Positions 1-8,732 of a stretch of 64,000 bases of DNA are shown in pieces. How positions within the stretch are numbered: position 1 is the first letter of the stretch; each line of letters opens with the position of its first letter. Position numbers and translations under genes: made by a program. The notes under the pieces are model-generated. The model made no database searches and was not told where the DNA came from. It saw only the letters and a program-made list of their open reading frames with translations. The DNA comes from Alteripontixanthobacter muriae (GTDB taxonomy: Bacteria; Pseudomonadota; Alphaproteobacteria; Sphingomonadales; Sphingomonadaceae), in assembly GCF_013336795.1 (NCBI RefSeq), contig NZ_JAAFZT010000050.1, forward strand, positions 124,499 through 188,498. Reading direction: 5' to 3'.

Positions 1-620
1 CCGATCTGCGCATTCTCATGCGCTTTCTCGACCGTTCGCAGCAGATCCGCAACCTCGCTCTCGGGGATGAAGCCGCCCACCGTCTCGCTCATCAAGGGTG
101 CGCCGCCTTCCAGTGTGCCGGTCAGTGCGTCCAGCATGCCTGCGGTGATGTGCGGCACGCCGGCCATCATGTGAATGTTGCCGATCTTGATGCCGGGCGC
201 GCCAGACATGCGGTTGGGAATCAACTCGCCGCCTTCGGGAACACGCGCCATGCGCAGTCGCCCCTCGTTCAACCCACCCTTGTCCTTGTAATAGCGCTCG
301 AGAATAGCCCGCGCCTCGGGATGGATGATGACCGGCACGCCAAGCGCAGTGGCCACGGCATCGACCGTGATGTCGTCGTGCGTGGGGCCAATCCCGCCGG
401 TGGTAAAGAGGTAATCATTTCGGTCGCGCAGAATGTTGACCGCTTCCACGATGCGGCTTTCGACATCGGGAACGACGCGCACTTCATCAAGGCGGATATT
501 CTGCACCTGCAACCAGCTCGCGACTTGCGAGATGTTCTTGTCGTGAGTCCGGCCCGAAAGGATCTCGTCGCCGATGACGACAAGACCCGCAGTCCAGATA
601 CGCTCGCCCGTGCTCGTCAT
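1..620 (-). CDS. CinA/MoaB-type molybdopterin-binding protein, C-terminus cut by the window edge
   Basis: Reading leftward from an ATG at 620, about 206 codons stay open to the window edge, so the 3' end is missing. The translation has the molybdopterin-binding fold of the CinA N-terminal domain: a VVIGDEILSGRTHDKN-type start and the motif TTGGIGPTHDD near residue 75. Family members are stand-alone proteins of about 250 residues annotated as competence/damage-inducible protein A; the natural substrate in alphaproteobacteria is not settled. The ATG lies 4 bases after the TAG stop of the monooxygenase gene upstream (625-627), so the two are very likely co-transcribed. The complementary strand also carries long open frames here, but they lack any recognisable motif. 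Confidence 0.85.
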   Translation of the reverse strand, partial: MTSTGERIWTAGLVVIGDEILSGRTHDKNISQVASWLQVQNIRLDEVRVVPDVESRIVEAVNILRDRNDYLFTTGGIGPTHDDITVDAVATALGVPVIIHPEARAILERYYKDKGGLNEGRLRMARVPEGGELIPNRMSGAPGIKIGNIHMMAGVPHITAGMLDALTGTLEGGAPLMSETVGGFIPESEVADLLRTVEKAHENAQI

Positions 621-624
621 AGTG

Positions 625-2160
625 CTATTCCGCTGCCTGAGCCCGGGCTGCAGAGGGGGCCGTGTCGAACTGCATGACGCCGTCGTCCACCCGGTCGTTC
701 TTCATAGCGGCGCGGTCCTTGCGGTAGTCCTGATTAAGCCGCCAGGGCAGGTTTTTCGCGCTTTTCGGCATGATGTGTTTCGAGCGCTGGATATATCCGG
801 ACGAAAAGTCGAACAGATCGTCCTCCTCCAGCGCGTGATCTTCAGGCAAGATGGGCGTCGCGACATCCGCGACGATGGCCTGCATCTGGTTGAGCAGCTT
901 GCAGACGTATTCCGAGTTCAGATCGGCCCGCAAGGTCCAGCTGGCGTTGAGATAGCCGAACACCACAGCAAGGTTCGGCAGGTTGGAGAACATGCAGCCC
1001 TTGTAATAGAAATGCTCGGAAAAATCGATCGGCTGTCCGTCCTTGCGCATGTCGATCTTGCCAGCGATCGCAAGGCTGAGGCCTGTGGCAGTCACGATGA
1101 TGTCGGCGCGGATCAGCTTGCCCGATTTCGTCAGAATACCTTCCGGCACGAAACGGTCGATGTGATCGGTGACGATCTCCGCCCGATGCGCCTTGATCGC
1201 TTCGAACAAATCGGCATCCGGCACCAGACAAAGGCGCTGGTCCCACGGATCGTAGGGCGGGGTAAAGGTTTCGGCATCGTAGCGATTGCCGAGATGCTCC
1301 TTGATCTTGCCGGTCAGGAATTCACCGAACTTGGCGGGATTATTACGCGCGCGCTTGTAGAAGAAATCCTGCATGGTCACGTTCTTCCAGCGGGTCAGGC
1401 GATAGGCTATCTCTTCTGGCAGGATACGGCGCAGGGCGTTGGCGAATGCATCCTTGGCCGGGCGCGTCGCATACCATGTGGGCGTGCGTTGCAGCATCGT
1501 GACCATCTTCGCCTTGCGAGCCATGGAGGGCACGATTGTTACGGCGGTCGCACCCGATCCGATCACCACGACCCGCTTGTCGTCATAGTCCAGATCCTCC
1601 GGCCAGAATTGCGGATGGACGACCTGGCCATCGAAATCTTCCCGCCCTTTGAAACCTGCGTCGAACGGCTGATCGTAATCGTAATAGCCCGATCCCAGAT
1701 ACAGGAACCGGGCAGTCATTTCCGAGCGTCCCCGATCGTGTTCGGTGACGATGTGCCAAAGGGCGGATGAGCTATCCCAATCGGCGGAAACCACCGTCGC
1801 ACCGAAGCGTATATGGCGGCGGATGTCGCGCTCGTCGGCAATCCGGTTGAGGTACTGGAGAATGGCCTCGCCATCGGCGATGCTCTTTTCGTGCTTCCAG
1901 GGTTCGAAGACGAAGCCCAACGTATGCATGTCACTGTCGGATCGCACGCCCGGATAGCGGAACAGATCCCAGGTTCCCCCAAGGTTTTCCCGCCGTTCCA
2001 GCAGGGTGAAGCTGCGGCCCGGACACATTGCCTGCAGATGCGCAGCCATGCCGATCCCGGAAAGGCCCGCACCTACGATCGCAACATCGACATCGGCTGA
2101 AACCGTGCTGCCCTGTGCGGTGCTTGCGGGAATTGTTTCTGCAGTCTGGTTGCGCACCAT
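625..2160 (-). CDS. FAD-dependent Baeyer-Villiger-type monooxygenase, EthA-like
   Basis: This 511-residue protein is a class B flavoprotein monooxygenase, which uses NADPH and O2 to insert oxygen into ketones or oxidise soft nucleophiles. Visible motifs: an N-terminal FAD Rossmann fingerprint GAGLSG (residues 30-35), then GGTWDLFRYPGVRSDSD as in mycobacterial EthA, the Baeyer-Villiger fingerprint FDGQVVHPQFWP near residue 175, and a second nucleotide-binding GSGATA near residue 200. The length matches EthA (about 490). The ATG at 2160 is preceded by GGAGAG at good spacing. It is the first gene of a two-gene unit with the CinA-like gene. The substrate cannot be read from sequence. A small inverted repeat lies just upstream, at 2176-2190. 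Confidence 0.9.
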   Translation of the reverse strand: MVRNQTAETIPASTAQGSTVSADVDVAIVGAGLSGIGMAAHLQAMCPGRSFTLLERRENLGGTWDLFRYPGVRSDSDMHTLGFVFEPWKHEKSIADGEAILQYLNRIADERDIRRHIRFGATVVSADWDSSSALWHIVTEHDRGRSEMTARFLYLGSGYYDYDQPFDAGFKGREDFDGQVVHPQFWPEDLDYDDKRVVVIGSGATAVTIVPSMARKAKMVTMLQRTPTWYATRPAKDAFANALRRILPEEIAYRLTRWKNVTMQDFFYKRARNNPAKFGEFLTGKIKEHLGNRYDAETFTPPYDPWDQRLCLVPDADLFEAIKAHRAEIVTDHIDRFVPEGILTKSGKLIRADIIVTATGLSLAIAGKIDMRKDGQPIDFSEHFYYKGCMFSNLPNLAVVFGYLNASWTLRADLNSEYVCKLLNQMQAIVADVATPILPEDHALEEDDLFDFSSGYIQRSKHIMPKSAKNLPWRLNQDYRKDRAAMKNDRVDDGVMQFDTAPSAARAQAAE

Positions 2161-2175
2161 TGGCTCTCTCCGTTG

Positions 2176-2190
2176 TTGACACTGGTGTAA
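2176..2190. promoter_or_regulatory. Possible operator: imperfect inverted repeat upstream of the monooxygenase gene
   Basis: The short palindromic core ACAC-TG-GTGT (2179-2188) sits inside TTGACACTGGTGTAA, 16 to 30 bases upstream of the leftward monooxygenase start and about 100 bases upstream of the rightward TonB receptor. EthA-type monooxygenases are often controlled by TetR-family repressors that bind such repeats. No regulator gene is visible next to it, so the assignment is tentative. Confidence 0.25.
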
Positions 2191-2285
2191 GTGGAACAGT
2201 TCGCCTTGGCAACGGATCTGGGGGTCGGCTGAAGGCAGGCAGTTGTGGACTGGTCTTGCTGCTCTGCTCTGGCTATCGCGCCGCC

Positions 2286-4379
2286 ATGCGCAAGTATATC
2301 GGATCTCCCGCTCTCTTTTCCCTCAAGCTTTCCTGCCTTCTGCCGTTCGCAGTTCTGGCGCCGCCGGTTCTTGCGCAGGAGCAAGGTGACATACCTGACG
2401 AAAGCTTGCAGCGACCTTCGAACCAAGCTGAAAATCAGGCGGACGATCTCTATGAGATCATCGTGACCGGTCAGGGACTACCCGAAACGCCGGCTGCTCC
2501 TGCCTATTCGGTGCGTGATCTCGAGCGTGAGCAGATCGTGGGATCGCCCTCGGGCCGACTGGAAGATGTCCTTGCCTCGGTCGCGGGGTTCCAGCAGTTC
2601 CGCCGATCCGACAGCCGCTCGTCCAATCCCAGTGCGCAGGGTGTGACATTGCGGGCGCTTGGCGGGAATGCAACAAGCCGGGCGCTCGTCCTGCTTGACG
2701 GGGTGCCCGTCGCCGATCCCTTTTTCGGCTACATTCCCTTCACCGCCATCGCGCCCGAACGGCTGGGCCAAGTGCGCGTCACGCGCGGAGGCGGAGCCGG
2801 ACCTTTCGGCGCTGGCGCTCTTGCCGGTACCATCGAACTGACCAGCGCCGATGCCGCCACCCTGGGGCCAGTCAACGCGGCGGCGCTGGTCAACGATCGC
2901 GGAGGTACGGAGGCGAGCATCAATTTCGCACCGGAACTCGGCCGCGGATTTGCCGTAGTCGGCGGCCGATATGACCGCGGCCCGGGCTTCTTCACCACCC
3001 CTTCCGACCAGCGCGCGGCCGCAAGCGCAAGATCGGAATTCGAAAGCTATTCGGGCCAGATTCGCGCCGTTGCCCCTGTGGGGGCAGGCATCGAATTGCA
3101 GGCACGTGTGCTGGCATTTGCCGACGACCGTACCTTGCGTTTCGAGGGTGCAGACAGCTCCAGCAGCGGCCAGGACGCCAGTCTGCGGCTGGTGCGCCGG
3201 GGTGACTGGCAGGTCGATGCGCTCGCCTATGTTCAGGCGCGGAATTTCAGCAACGTCGTCATCAGTTCCACCCGCTTCACGCGGGTGCTGGACCAGCGCA
3301 ACACTCCTTCGACAGGATTGGGCGGCAAGATCGAGATCCGCCCGCCCGTAGGATCTGATCATGTCCTGCGCGCCGGAGCGGATTACCGGCGTGCGAAGGG
3401 CGAGTTGCAGGAGGAAGCCTACAGCGCTTTCAGCGGCAATCTGACCGAACGTCGCCGCGCCGGCGGTACGAACAGCGATGTTGGACTGTTCCTGGAAGAT
3501 GACTGGACCCTCGGCAGGCTGGTGGTCACCGGAGGCCTCCGGGCTGATTACACCCGGATTGCAGACGGTTTTTTCATCGCCCGTGATGCCTCGGGCGAAA
3601 CCGTGACGAAACTGAATGCGCCGAACCGGTCGGACTGGACGTTTACCTGGCGCGGCGGGGCGGCTTGGCAGACGAGCGACACCTTGCGTTTGCGGGCTGC
3701 CTTCTACCGCGGGTTGCGCCTGCCGACCCTGAACGAATTGTATCGCCCTTTCGTGGTCTTCCCCGTGGTGACGCAGGCCAACGCCGCTTTACGCAACGAG
3801 ATCCTGGAGGGCTATGAAGCAGGTTTCGATTTGACACCGGCTCCTGGCGTCGAACTGTCATTGACTGCTTTCGACAACAGGGTGGAAGATGCCATCGCGA
3901 ATGTTACCCTGACACCTCTTCTACGCGAACGGCAGAATTTGCCTGCCATAGCGGCGCGCGGGCTGGAGATAGGCGCTGCGCTATCGCGGGGGCAATTCGC
4001 ACTGGATGCGACACTCGCCCTGACCGATGCCGAGGTGGAAGGCCGCGGCCCTTCGCTCGAGCTTGATGGTAATCGGCCGCCGCAGACGCCTAGCTTTGCC
4101 GCCGCTGCAAATCTGGCGTGGAAGCCGCGACCTGACTGGCTGCTTTCCGCAACGCTGCGCCATGTCGGCAAACAGTTCGAAAGCGATGTGGAAACGGATC
4201 GCCTTCCTGCTGCAACAACCATCGGGGCGCTGGCTCAACTGCCGCTTGGAGGCAAGCTCTCGCTCGTATTGAGGGGCGAGAACCTGACCGGCGAGACTAT
4301 CGTCACCCGCAATTCGGGCGGCAGTGTCGATCTTGGTGCGCCGCGCACCCTGTGGGCTGGGTTGCGCTTCGGTTACTGA
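2286..4379 (+). CDS. TonB-dependent outer-membrane receptor
   Basis: This 697-residue outer-membrane receptor transports an unidentified ligand (siderophore, cobalamin, sugar or similar) using TonB energy. The open frame extends upstream, but the ATG at 2286 gives a proper signal peptide (MRKYIGS, hydrophobic core, cleavage after VLAQ). A TonB-box-like EIIVTGQG follows near residue 55. A plug domain of about 120 residues comes next, with ALGGNATSRALVLLDGVP and the FGAGALAGTIEL ending typical of the family. The rest is a 22-strand-type barrel ending in an aromatic residue (LRFGY). No clear ribosome-binding site precedes the ATG. The size is closer to BtuB/colicin-receptor types than to the roughly 1000-residue sphingomonad sugar receptors. 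No transport partner is adjacent. Confidence 0.9.
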   Translation: MRKYIGSPALFSLKLSCLLPFAVLAPPVLAQEQGDIPDESLQRPSNQAENQADDLYEIIVTGQGLPETPAAPAYSVRDLEREQIVGSPSGRLEDVLASVAGFQQFRRSDSRSSNPSAQGVTLRALGGNATSRALVLLDGVPVADPFFGYIPFTAIAPERLGQVRVTRGGGAGPFGAGALAGTIELTSADAATLGPVNAAALVNDRGGTEASINFAPELGRGFAVVGGRYDRGPGFFTTPSDQRAAASARSEFESYSGQIRAVAPVGAGIELQARVLAFADDRTLRFEGADSSSSGQDASLRLVRRGDWQVDALAYVQARNFSNVVISSTRFTRVLDQRNTPSTGLGGKIEIRPPVGSDHVLRAGADYRRAKGELQEEAYSAFSGNLTERRRAGGTNSDVGLFLEDDWTLGRLVVTGGLRADYTRIADGFFIARDASGETVTKLNAPNRSDWTFTWRGGAAWQTSDTLRLRAAFYRGLRLPTLNELYRPFVVFPVVTQANAALRNEILEGYEAGFDLTPAPGVELSLTAFDNRVEDAIANVTLTPLLRERQNLPAIAARGLEIGAALSRGQFALDATLALTDAEVEGRGPSLELDGNRPPQTPSFAAAANLAWKPRPDWLLSATLRHVGKQFESDVETDRLPAATTIGALAQLPLGGKLSLVLRGENLTGETIVTRNSGGSVDLGAPRTLWAGLRFGY

Positions 4380-4774
4380 CCGCTCGCATCGCCGCTTCGC
4401 GCAGCGGTGTCGAGGGCGCTGAGTATATCATCCAGATCGGTGATGGTCCGCGCCACGGCGTCGGCGTCGAAGCTGGTCATGCAGCGGGCAATCACCGCGT
4501 CGCAACTGCCGTAGATCGTGAGCAGTGCAGGTCCGAGCGGATGATTGGGCTCCACACCTGCGCGCAGGGCCTGCACGGCCGATCTGGCCCGGACGAGCTC
4601 GCGACCGCGCAGCAGCAGGTTGCCATGCCGGTCGGCATAGAGGGCGCGGCGAAGGGCTGCGGTGGCTTCCATGAAGCAAAGCGATGTCAGAGCATGGCCA
4701 TCGGAACCCTGGATGCAGGCATCCTGCTGCCAGCATATGTCGGCAAGCTGTTCGCCGAGCCTGGCGCGCTGGGC
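4373..4774 (-). pseudogene. FliS-like flagellar chaperone remnant lacking a start codon
   Basis: A leftward frame of 133 codons opens just after a TAG (4775-4777) and has no ATG, GTG or TTG until a Met at 4672, which falls inside the conserved part. The translation (QGSDGHALTSLCFMEATAALRRALYA..., later GPALLTIYGSCDAVIARC) resembles the small FliS-like secretion chaperones of sphingomonad flagellar clusters. It lies next to flhA and fliA fragments on the other strand, which supports a flagellar origin. The lost start and in-frame stop suggest a decayed gene. The family call is by resemblance only; the alternative is an unrelated short protein starting at 4672 (99 residues). Confidence 0.4.
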
Positions 4775-4808
4775 CTATAGCGCTTGACCGATCCGCCGAT
4801 GCTACCGG

Positions 4809-5090
4809 GATTTAGATGTCAGTGGCCGTACCCTGGTTACGCTGGAACTTGGCTACGCGCTTGTTCCTCTTGTCGATGAAAAGCGCGGTGCGCCGCTGGT
4901 GTCGCGCATCACCGGGGGCCGGAGACAGCTTTCGCAAAGCTTCGGCTTTATAGTTCCGCAATTCCGTGTGAGGGATTCGCTGGATGTCGACCAGGCCGCC
5001 TACCGCATCTTGCTGGGCGGGATGCAGATGGGGGGCGCCGTCACCAAACCCGTGTGCATCCTGGCGATAGATATCGGTGACGTGCGGTAG
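4809..5090 (+). pseudogene. flhA: Fragment of flhA (flagellar export gate protein)
   Basis: About 94 codons read through a piece of the FlhA cytoplasmic domain: LVTLELGYALVPLVDEKRG, RRQLSQSFGFIVPQFRVRD, AAYRILLGGMQMGG and CILAIDIGDVR, then TAG at 5088-5090. FlhA is normally about 700 residues with eight membrane segments. Here the whole membrane domain and the C-terminal half are absent, and no start codon with a ribosome-binding site precedes the fragment. An upstream stop (TGA 4785-4787) closes the frame. This is a clear relic of a flagellar type III export gene left by deletion. Confidence 0.8.
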
Positions 5091-5139
5091 GGCCATCTGT
5101 TGCAAGGCGAAGCGACGAGGGATCCCACTCTCGGTTGCC

Positions 5140-5319
5140 CGGCATAATGCCCATCTGCCCGAGCGCCAGCGGCTGGTCCTGCAACTGTACTTCGTGGAGC
5201 AATTGAACCTCTCTGAGATTGCCGCGGTGCTGGAGGTCAGCATTCCGCGCGTGCATCAGATCAAGGCCTCGGCGCTGCAGGCACTGCGGCAAATGTTGGA
5301 GCCCGCAGATCAGGATTGA
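5140..5319 (+). pseudogene. fliA: C-terminal fragment of fliA (flagellar sigma-28 factor), region 4
   Basis: The frame ending at the TGA 5317-5319 encodes only sigma region 4 of a FliA-type factor: LPERQRLVLQLYF (from about 5155), EQLNLSEIAAVLEVS and the recognition-helix segment PRVHQIKASALQALR. Regions 2 and 3 are missing; an intact FliA is about 240 residues. It starts about 50 bases after the flhA fragment, so a deletion has joined two genes that are normally complete neighbours or near neighbours in sphingomonad flagellar clusters. The segment could be transcribed but cannot work as a sigma factor. Confidence 0.75.
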
Positions 5320-5450
5320 GGATCACGCCGGTGCGTCAGTGACGGCCATGCGGAACGGTGCGAGGGATCGACCGTTCGTCTCGGCAGGACCGTCCTTTAC
5401 CAAATCCTCTCGAGGTCCGAAATTGCACAACATCCGAAAGCCTCCTGCCG

Positions 5451-8400
5451 ATGCCGTCATCACCTGTGCCTGCCGCAACCCTGTCCGAAAGCAAAGAACA
5501 AGAAGGTGGCGCGGATGACACTCGCATGGGCGAAACCGCCGCCATGCTGGTTGAAGCGCTGCTCGGTTCCGACAGCAAGCGGATATTCTTTGCTGCCGGC
5601 GACGAACCGCGCGCCCGCAGCATTGCGGCGATGCTGAAAGGGATGTGCGGCGAAGAGGCGCTTGTCCTGTTCGTCCCGTCGAGCGATGCCTTGCCCGGCG
5701 ACGATTCACCGGCATCCCCCGCCAATGTCGGACAGCGCGTGTCCTCCCTGCGGACATTGCACGGCGCTTTGGCAGCAAAGAGCGTTCAGCCCGTGATTCT
5801 GGTCACCACGGGCGAGGCACTGGGCCGGCAATATGCGGCACCCGACGCCTACGCGGCTCGGCCACCCGCCGTTTCGGTGGGTGAAGCCGTAGACCTTGCC
5901 GCGCTTGCGCAAGAGCTTGAGGCAATCGGTTATATCGCTGACGAACGCGTCGACGAACCGGGCGAGATCGCCTTGCGCGGGCAAGTGCTCGATGTCTTCC
6001 CCGCCGATGCACCAAGGCCCGTCCGGATCGAGGAGGCGGGAGGCAAGATCGCGGCAATCCATGTCTATGACGCCGGCGATCAGCGGTCGATAGAAGATCG
6101 CGAAGATTATGAAATTGGCCGTGCCGCCGAACCGCGAATCCGTACCAATCCCTCGTGCCTGCTGGATCATCTGCCCGGCGCCACTACGATCATCACGCCC
6201 GCCGCCGAAGACCGGCGTCGCCGCTTCCTTGCCTTGGCAAAGGATGCCGCGAGCCGGCAGCCCGGAGAACCTGATCCGCAGATCACGGCCGAAGCAGACT
6301 GGCGGCAAGCCATGAAAGACCGGCAAACGCTGGACCTGCAGCCATCCGGTAAAGCCCCGCCGCGCTTTGTCGAGGCGAAGTCCCCTGACAAGGCATTCGC
6401 CCGCTATGCGCGCAAGGCAATTGCGGCAGACAAGCGGATCATCATGTGCGGCTCTGCGCGCGATCTCCGTTTCCTGTCCAAGCGCGCGGCCAAGTTGCTG
6501 GAGCAGGAGGCATCGCTGGTCGCTGACTGGTTTGCGCTGCAAAAGGCAGCGAAGGGATCGATCAGCACCCTGGAAGTGCCGATCGACCGCGGTTTCATCC
6601 GCGACGATCTGGCCGTCATCGCCGCTGCCGATCTCCTGGGCAGTCGTGCAGGCCGGAGCGGTGACGATGCGCAGATGTCGGCCGCCGAACAGTTCGGGTT
6701 TGGCGAGATCAGGGTCGGCGACGTCGTCGTGCACGAAGATCACGGCATCGCCGTGGTGGCGGGTCTGGCGCCGATGCCGGTCACGACGCTGGAACAGAAC
6801 GGCGGCGGGTCCCCTGATGGCGACCCCACGAGGACGGCAGGAGACGCTATCGTTCTCACCTATGTCGAAGAGAATACCCGGCTCGTACCGGTGGCCGAAG
6901 CGGACCTTCTCTGGCGTTACGGAGCCGAGCAGGACGCCGTGAGCCTCGACCGGCTCGACGGATCGAGTTGGCAGAAGCGGCGCGCAAAGATCGATAAGGC
7001 AATCGCCGAAAGCGCGGCGGAACTGATCGCCCTGGCTGCCGAAAGGTCGGACAGCACAGCCCCTGTGTTCAACCCTGAAGTGGACGCATATGAGCGTTTC
7101 GTTGCGGGATTCCCATTTACCGAAACGCCCGACCAGGCGCGGGCCATAGACATTGTGCGCGAAGACCTTGCATCAGGCGCGCCGATGAGACGGCTGGTCG
7201 TTGGCGATGTCGGCTATGGCAAGACGGAAGTGGCCTTGAGAGCGGCTGCCATTGCCGCCCTGTCGGGATGGCAGGTCGCTCTGGCCGCTCCGACAACCGT
7301 GCTGGCCCGCCAGCATCTGCAGACATTCGGTGAACGTTTCGCGGGCACGGGGATCGAGGTCGCAGGGCTTTCGCGCGTGAATAGCAGCGCGGAACGCAAG
7401 CGGGTGAAGGACGGTCTGGCGGACGGGTCTATTCGCATCGCCATCGGCACTGCCGCCGTTGCAGGTAAGGGCGTGGAATACAAGAACCTCGGGCTGGTCA
7501 TTATCGATGAAGAACAGCGCTTCGGCACGGCGGACAAGAACCGGCTGCAGGAATTGAGCGCAGGGCATTCGCTGTCGCTTTCCGCCACGCCCATACCGCG
7601 CACCTTGCAGGGTGCGCTGGTCGGGCTTCAGCAACTTTCGGTGATCGCCACGCCGCCCGCCAGGCGGCAGCCTATCAGGACCGATCTGGGCACGTGGGAT
7701 CCTGACCGCATCAGGGCAGCATTGCTGCGCGAGAAAAGCCGCGGCGGGCAAAGCTTCATCGTCGTGCCGCGCATTGCGGACATAGAACCGCTGGCGGAAA
7801 AGCTCGCGAAGCTCGTGCCCGAACTGGAACTGCTGCGCGCTCATGGCGACATGCCGGCGGACGAGATCGACGAGGCGATGGTCGATTTCGGCGCGGGTCG
7901 CGGTGACATTCTGCTGGCGACCAACATTATCGAGGCAGGGCTGGACGTGCCCAGGGCCAACACCATGATCATCCACCGCGCGGACCGGTTCGGGCTTTCC
8001 CAGCTGCACCAGCTACGTGGGCGGGTGGGTCGGGCAAGCCGCCGCGGCCATGTCCTGCTGCTGACCGAAGGGGAGGACCAGATCGCACCGCGGACCCTGA
8101 AGCGGCTGCGCACGCTGGAGGCATTCGACAGGCTCGGCGCAGGTTTCCAGATCAGCGCCCGCGACCTCGACATGCGCGGCGCCGGCGACCTGCTCGGAGA
8201 TGCACAGGCCGGGCACATGAAGCTGATCGGGGTGGAACTTTACCAGTTCCTCCTGGAGAGCGCCCTGCGCGCCGAACGCGGCGAGAATGTCGAACGCTGG
8301 ACGCCGGAACTCAATCTTGGCGTGGAGGGGCATCTATCCGAAGACTGGATTCCTGATGAGGAATTGCGGGTCACGCTCTATGCCCGGCTCGCCCGCATCC

Positions 8401-8726
8401 CCGAGAGCACTGCGCTGGATGCCTTTGCCGAAGAACTCGTCGACCGCTTCGGCGCCATACCGGATGCTGCGGAACGCCTGCTCGCCATAGCGCGTATCCG
8501 TGCGACGGCCCGCCGCGCCGCCATTGCACGCATAGATGCGGGCCCGGGCGCCATTGCCCTGACGCCGCGCGACGGATTTGCCGCCGATATTGCCGAGGCG
8601 GGATTGGAAGCCAAGGACGATCGGCTGATCCTGAAGGAACGCATCGCCGATCCGGGCGAAAGGCTGGTCCGTGTCGTCAGCCTCGTCGACATGCTGGCGG
8701 ACAGCATGGATGACGAGGAGGACTGA
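5451..8726 (+). CDS. Mfd-family superfamily II helicase, divergent paralogue of transcription-repair coupling factor
   Basis: This protein of about 1091 residues has the Mfd layout: a degenerate UvrB-like N-terminal region, an RNA-polymerase-interaction-like segment (GDVVVHEDHGIAVVAGL) and a RecG-type translocase. It shows the Q motif FPFTETPDQ, Walker A GDVGYGKTEVA, Walker B IIDEEQRFG, LSATPIPRTL and QLRGRVGR. A TRCF C-terminal domain follows (ELNLGVEGHLSEDWIPDEEL). Mfd displaces stalled RNA polymerase and recruits UvrA. The N-terminal part has lost the usual signature and several core positions differ from textbook Mfd, so I read it as a paralogue; sphingomonads usually have a canonical mfd elsewhere. 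The start is uncertain: ATG at 5358, 5451 or 5526 are all in frame. I chose 5451 because the residues before it look random. Confidence 0.8.
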   Translation: MPSSPVPAATLSESKEQEGGADDTRMGETAAMLVEALLGSDSKRIFFAAGDEPRARSIAAMLKGMCGEEALVLFVPSSDALPGDDSPASPANVGQRVSSLRTLHGALAAKSVQPVILVTTGEALGRQYAAPDAYAARPPAVSVGEAVDLAALAQELEAIGYIADERVDEPGEIALRGQVLDVFPADAPRPVRIEEAGGKIAAIHVYDAGDQRSIEDREDYEIGRAAEPRIRTNPSCLLDHLPGATTIITPAAEDRRRRFLALAKDAASRQPGEPDPQITAEADWRQAMKDRQTLDLQPSGKAPPRFVEAKSPDKAFARYARKAIAADKRIIMCGSARDLRFLSKRAAKLLEQEASLVADWFALQKAAKGSISTLEVPIDRGFIRDDLAVIAAADLLGSRAGRSGDDAQMSAAEQFGFGEIRVGDVVVHEDHGIAVVAGLAPMPVTTLEQNGGGSPDGDPTRTAGDAIVLTYVEENTRLVPVAEADLLWRYGAEQDAVSLDRLDGSSWQKRRAKIDKAIAESAAELIALAAERSDSTAPVFNPEVDAYERFVAGFPFTETPDQARAIDIVREDLASGAPMRRLVVGDVGYGKTEVALRAAAIAALSGWQVALAAPTTVLARQHLQTFGERFAGTGIEVAGLSRVNSSAERKRVKDGLADGSIRIAIGTAAVAGKGVEYKNLGLVIIDEEQRFGTADKNRLQELSAGHSLSLSATPIPRTLQGALVGLQQLSVIATPPARRQPIRTDLGTWDPDRIRAALLREKSRGGQSFIVVPRIADIEPLAEKLAKLVPELELLRAHGDMPADEIDEAMVDFGAGRGDILLATNIIEAGLDVPRANTMIIHRADRFGLSQLHQLRGRVGRASRRGHVLLLTEGEDQIAPRTLKRLRTLEAFDRLGAGFQISARDLDMRGAGDLLGDAQAGHMKLIGVELYQFLLESALRAERGENVERWTPELNLGVEGHLSEDWIPDEELRVTLYARLARIPESTALDAFAEELVDRFGAIPDAAERLLAIARIRATARRAAIARIDAGPGAIALTPRDGFAADIAEAGLEAKDDRLILKERIADPGERLVRVVSLVDMLADSMDDEED

Positions 8727-8732
8727 GGAGCC

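Noticed and set aside
574-1770. Long plus-strand open frame of 398 codons opposite the monooxygenase
   Set aside because: It lies wholly antisense to a gene with clear FAD and Baeyer-Villiger motifs, and its translation has no motif. In high-GC DNA such shadow frames are expected.
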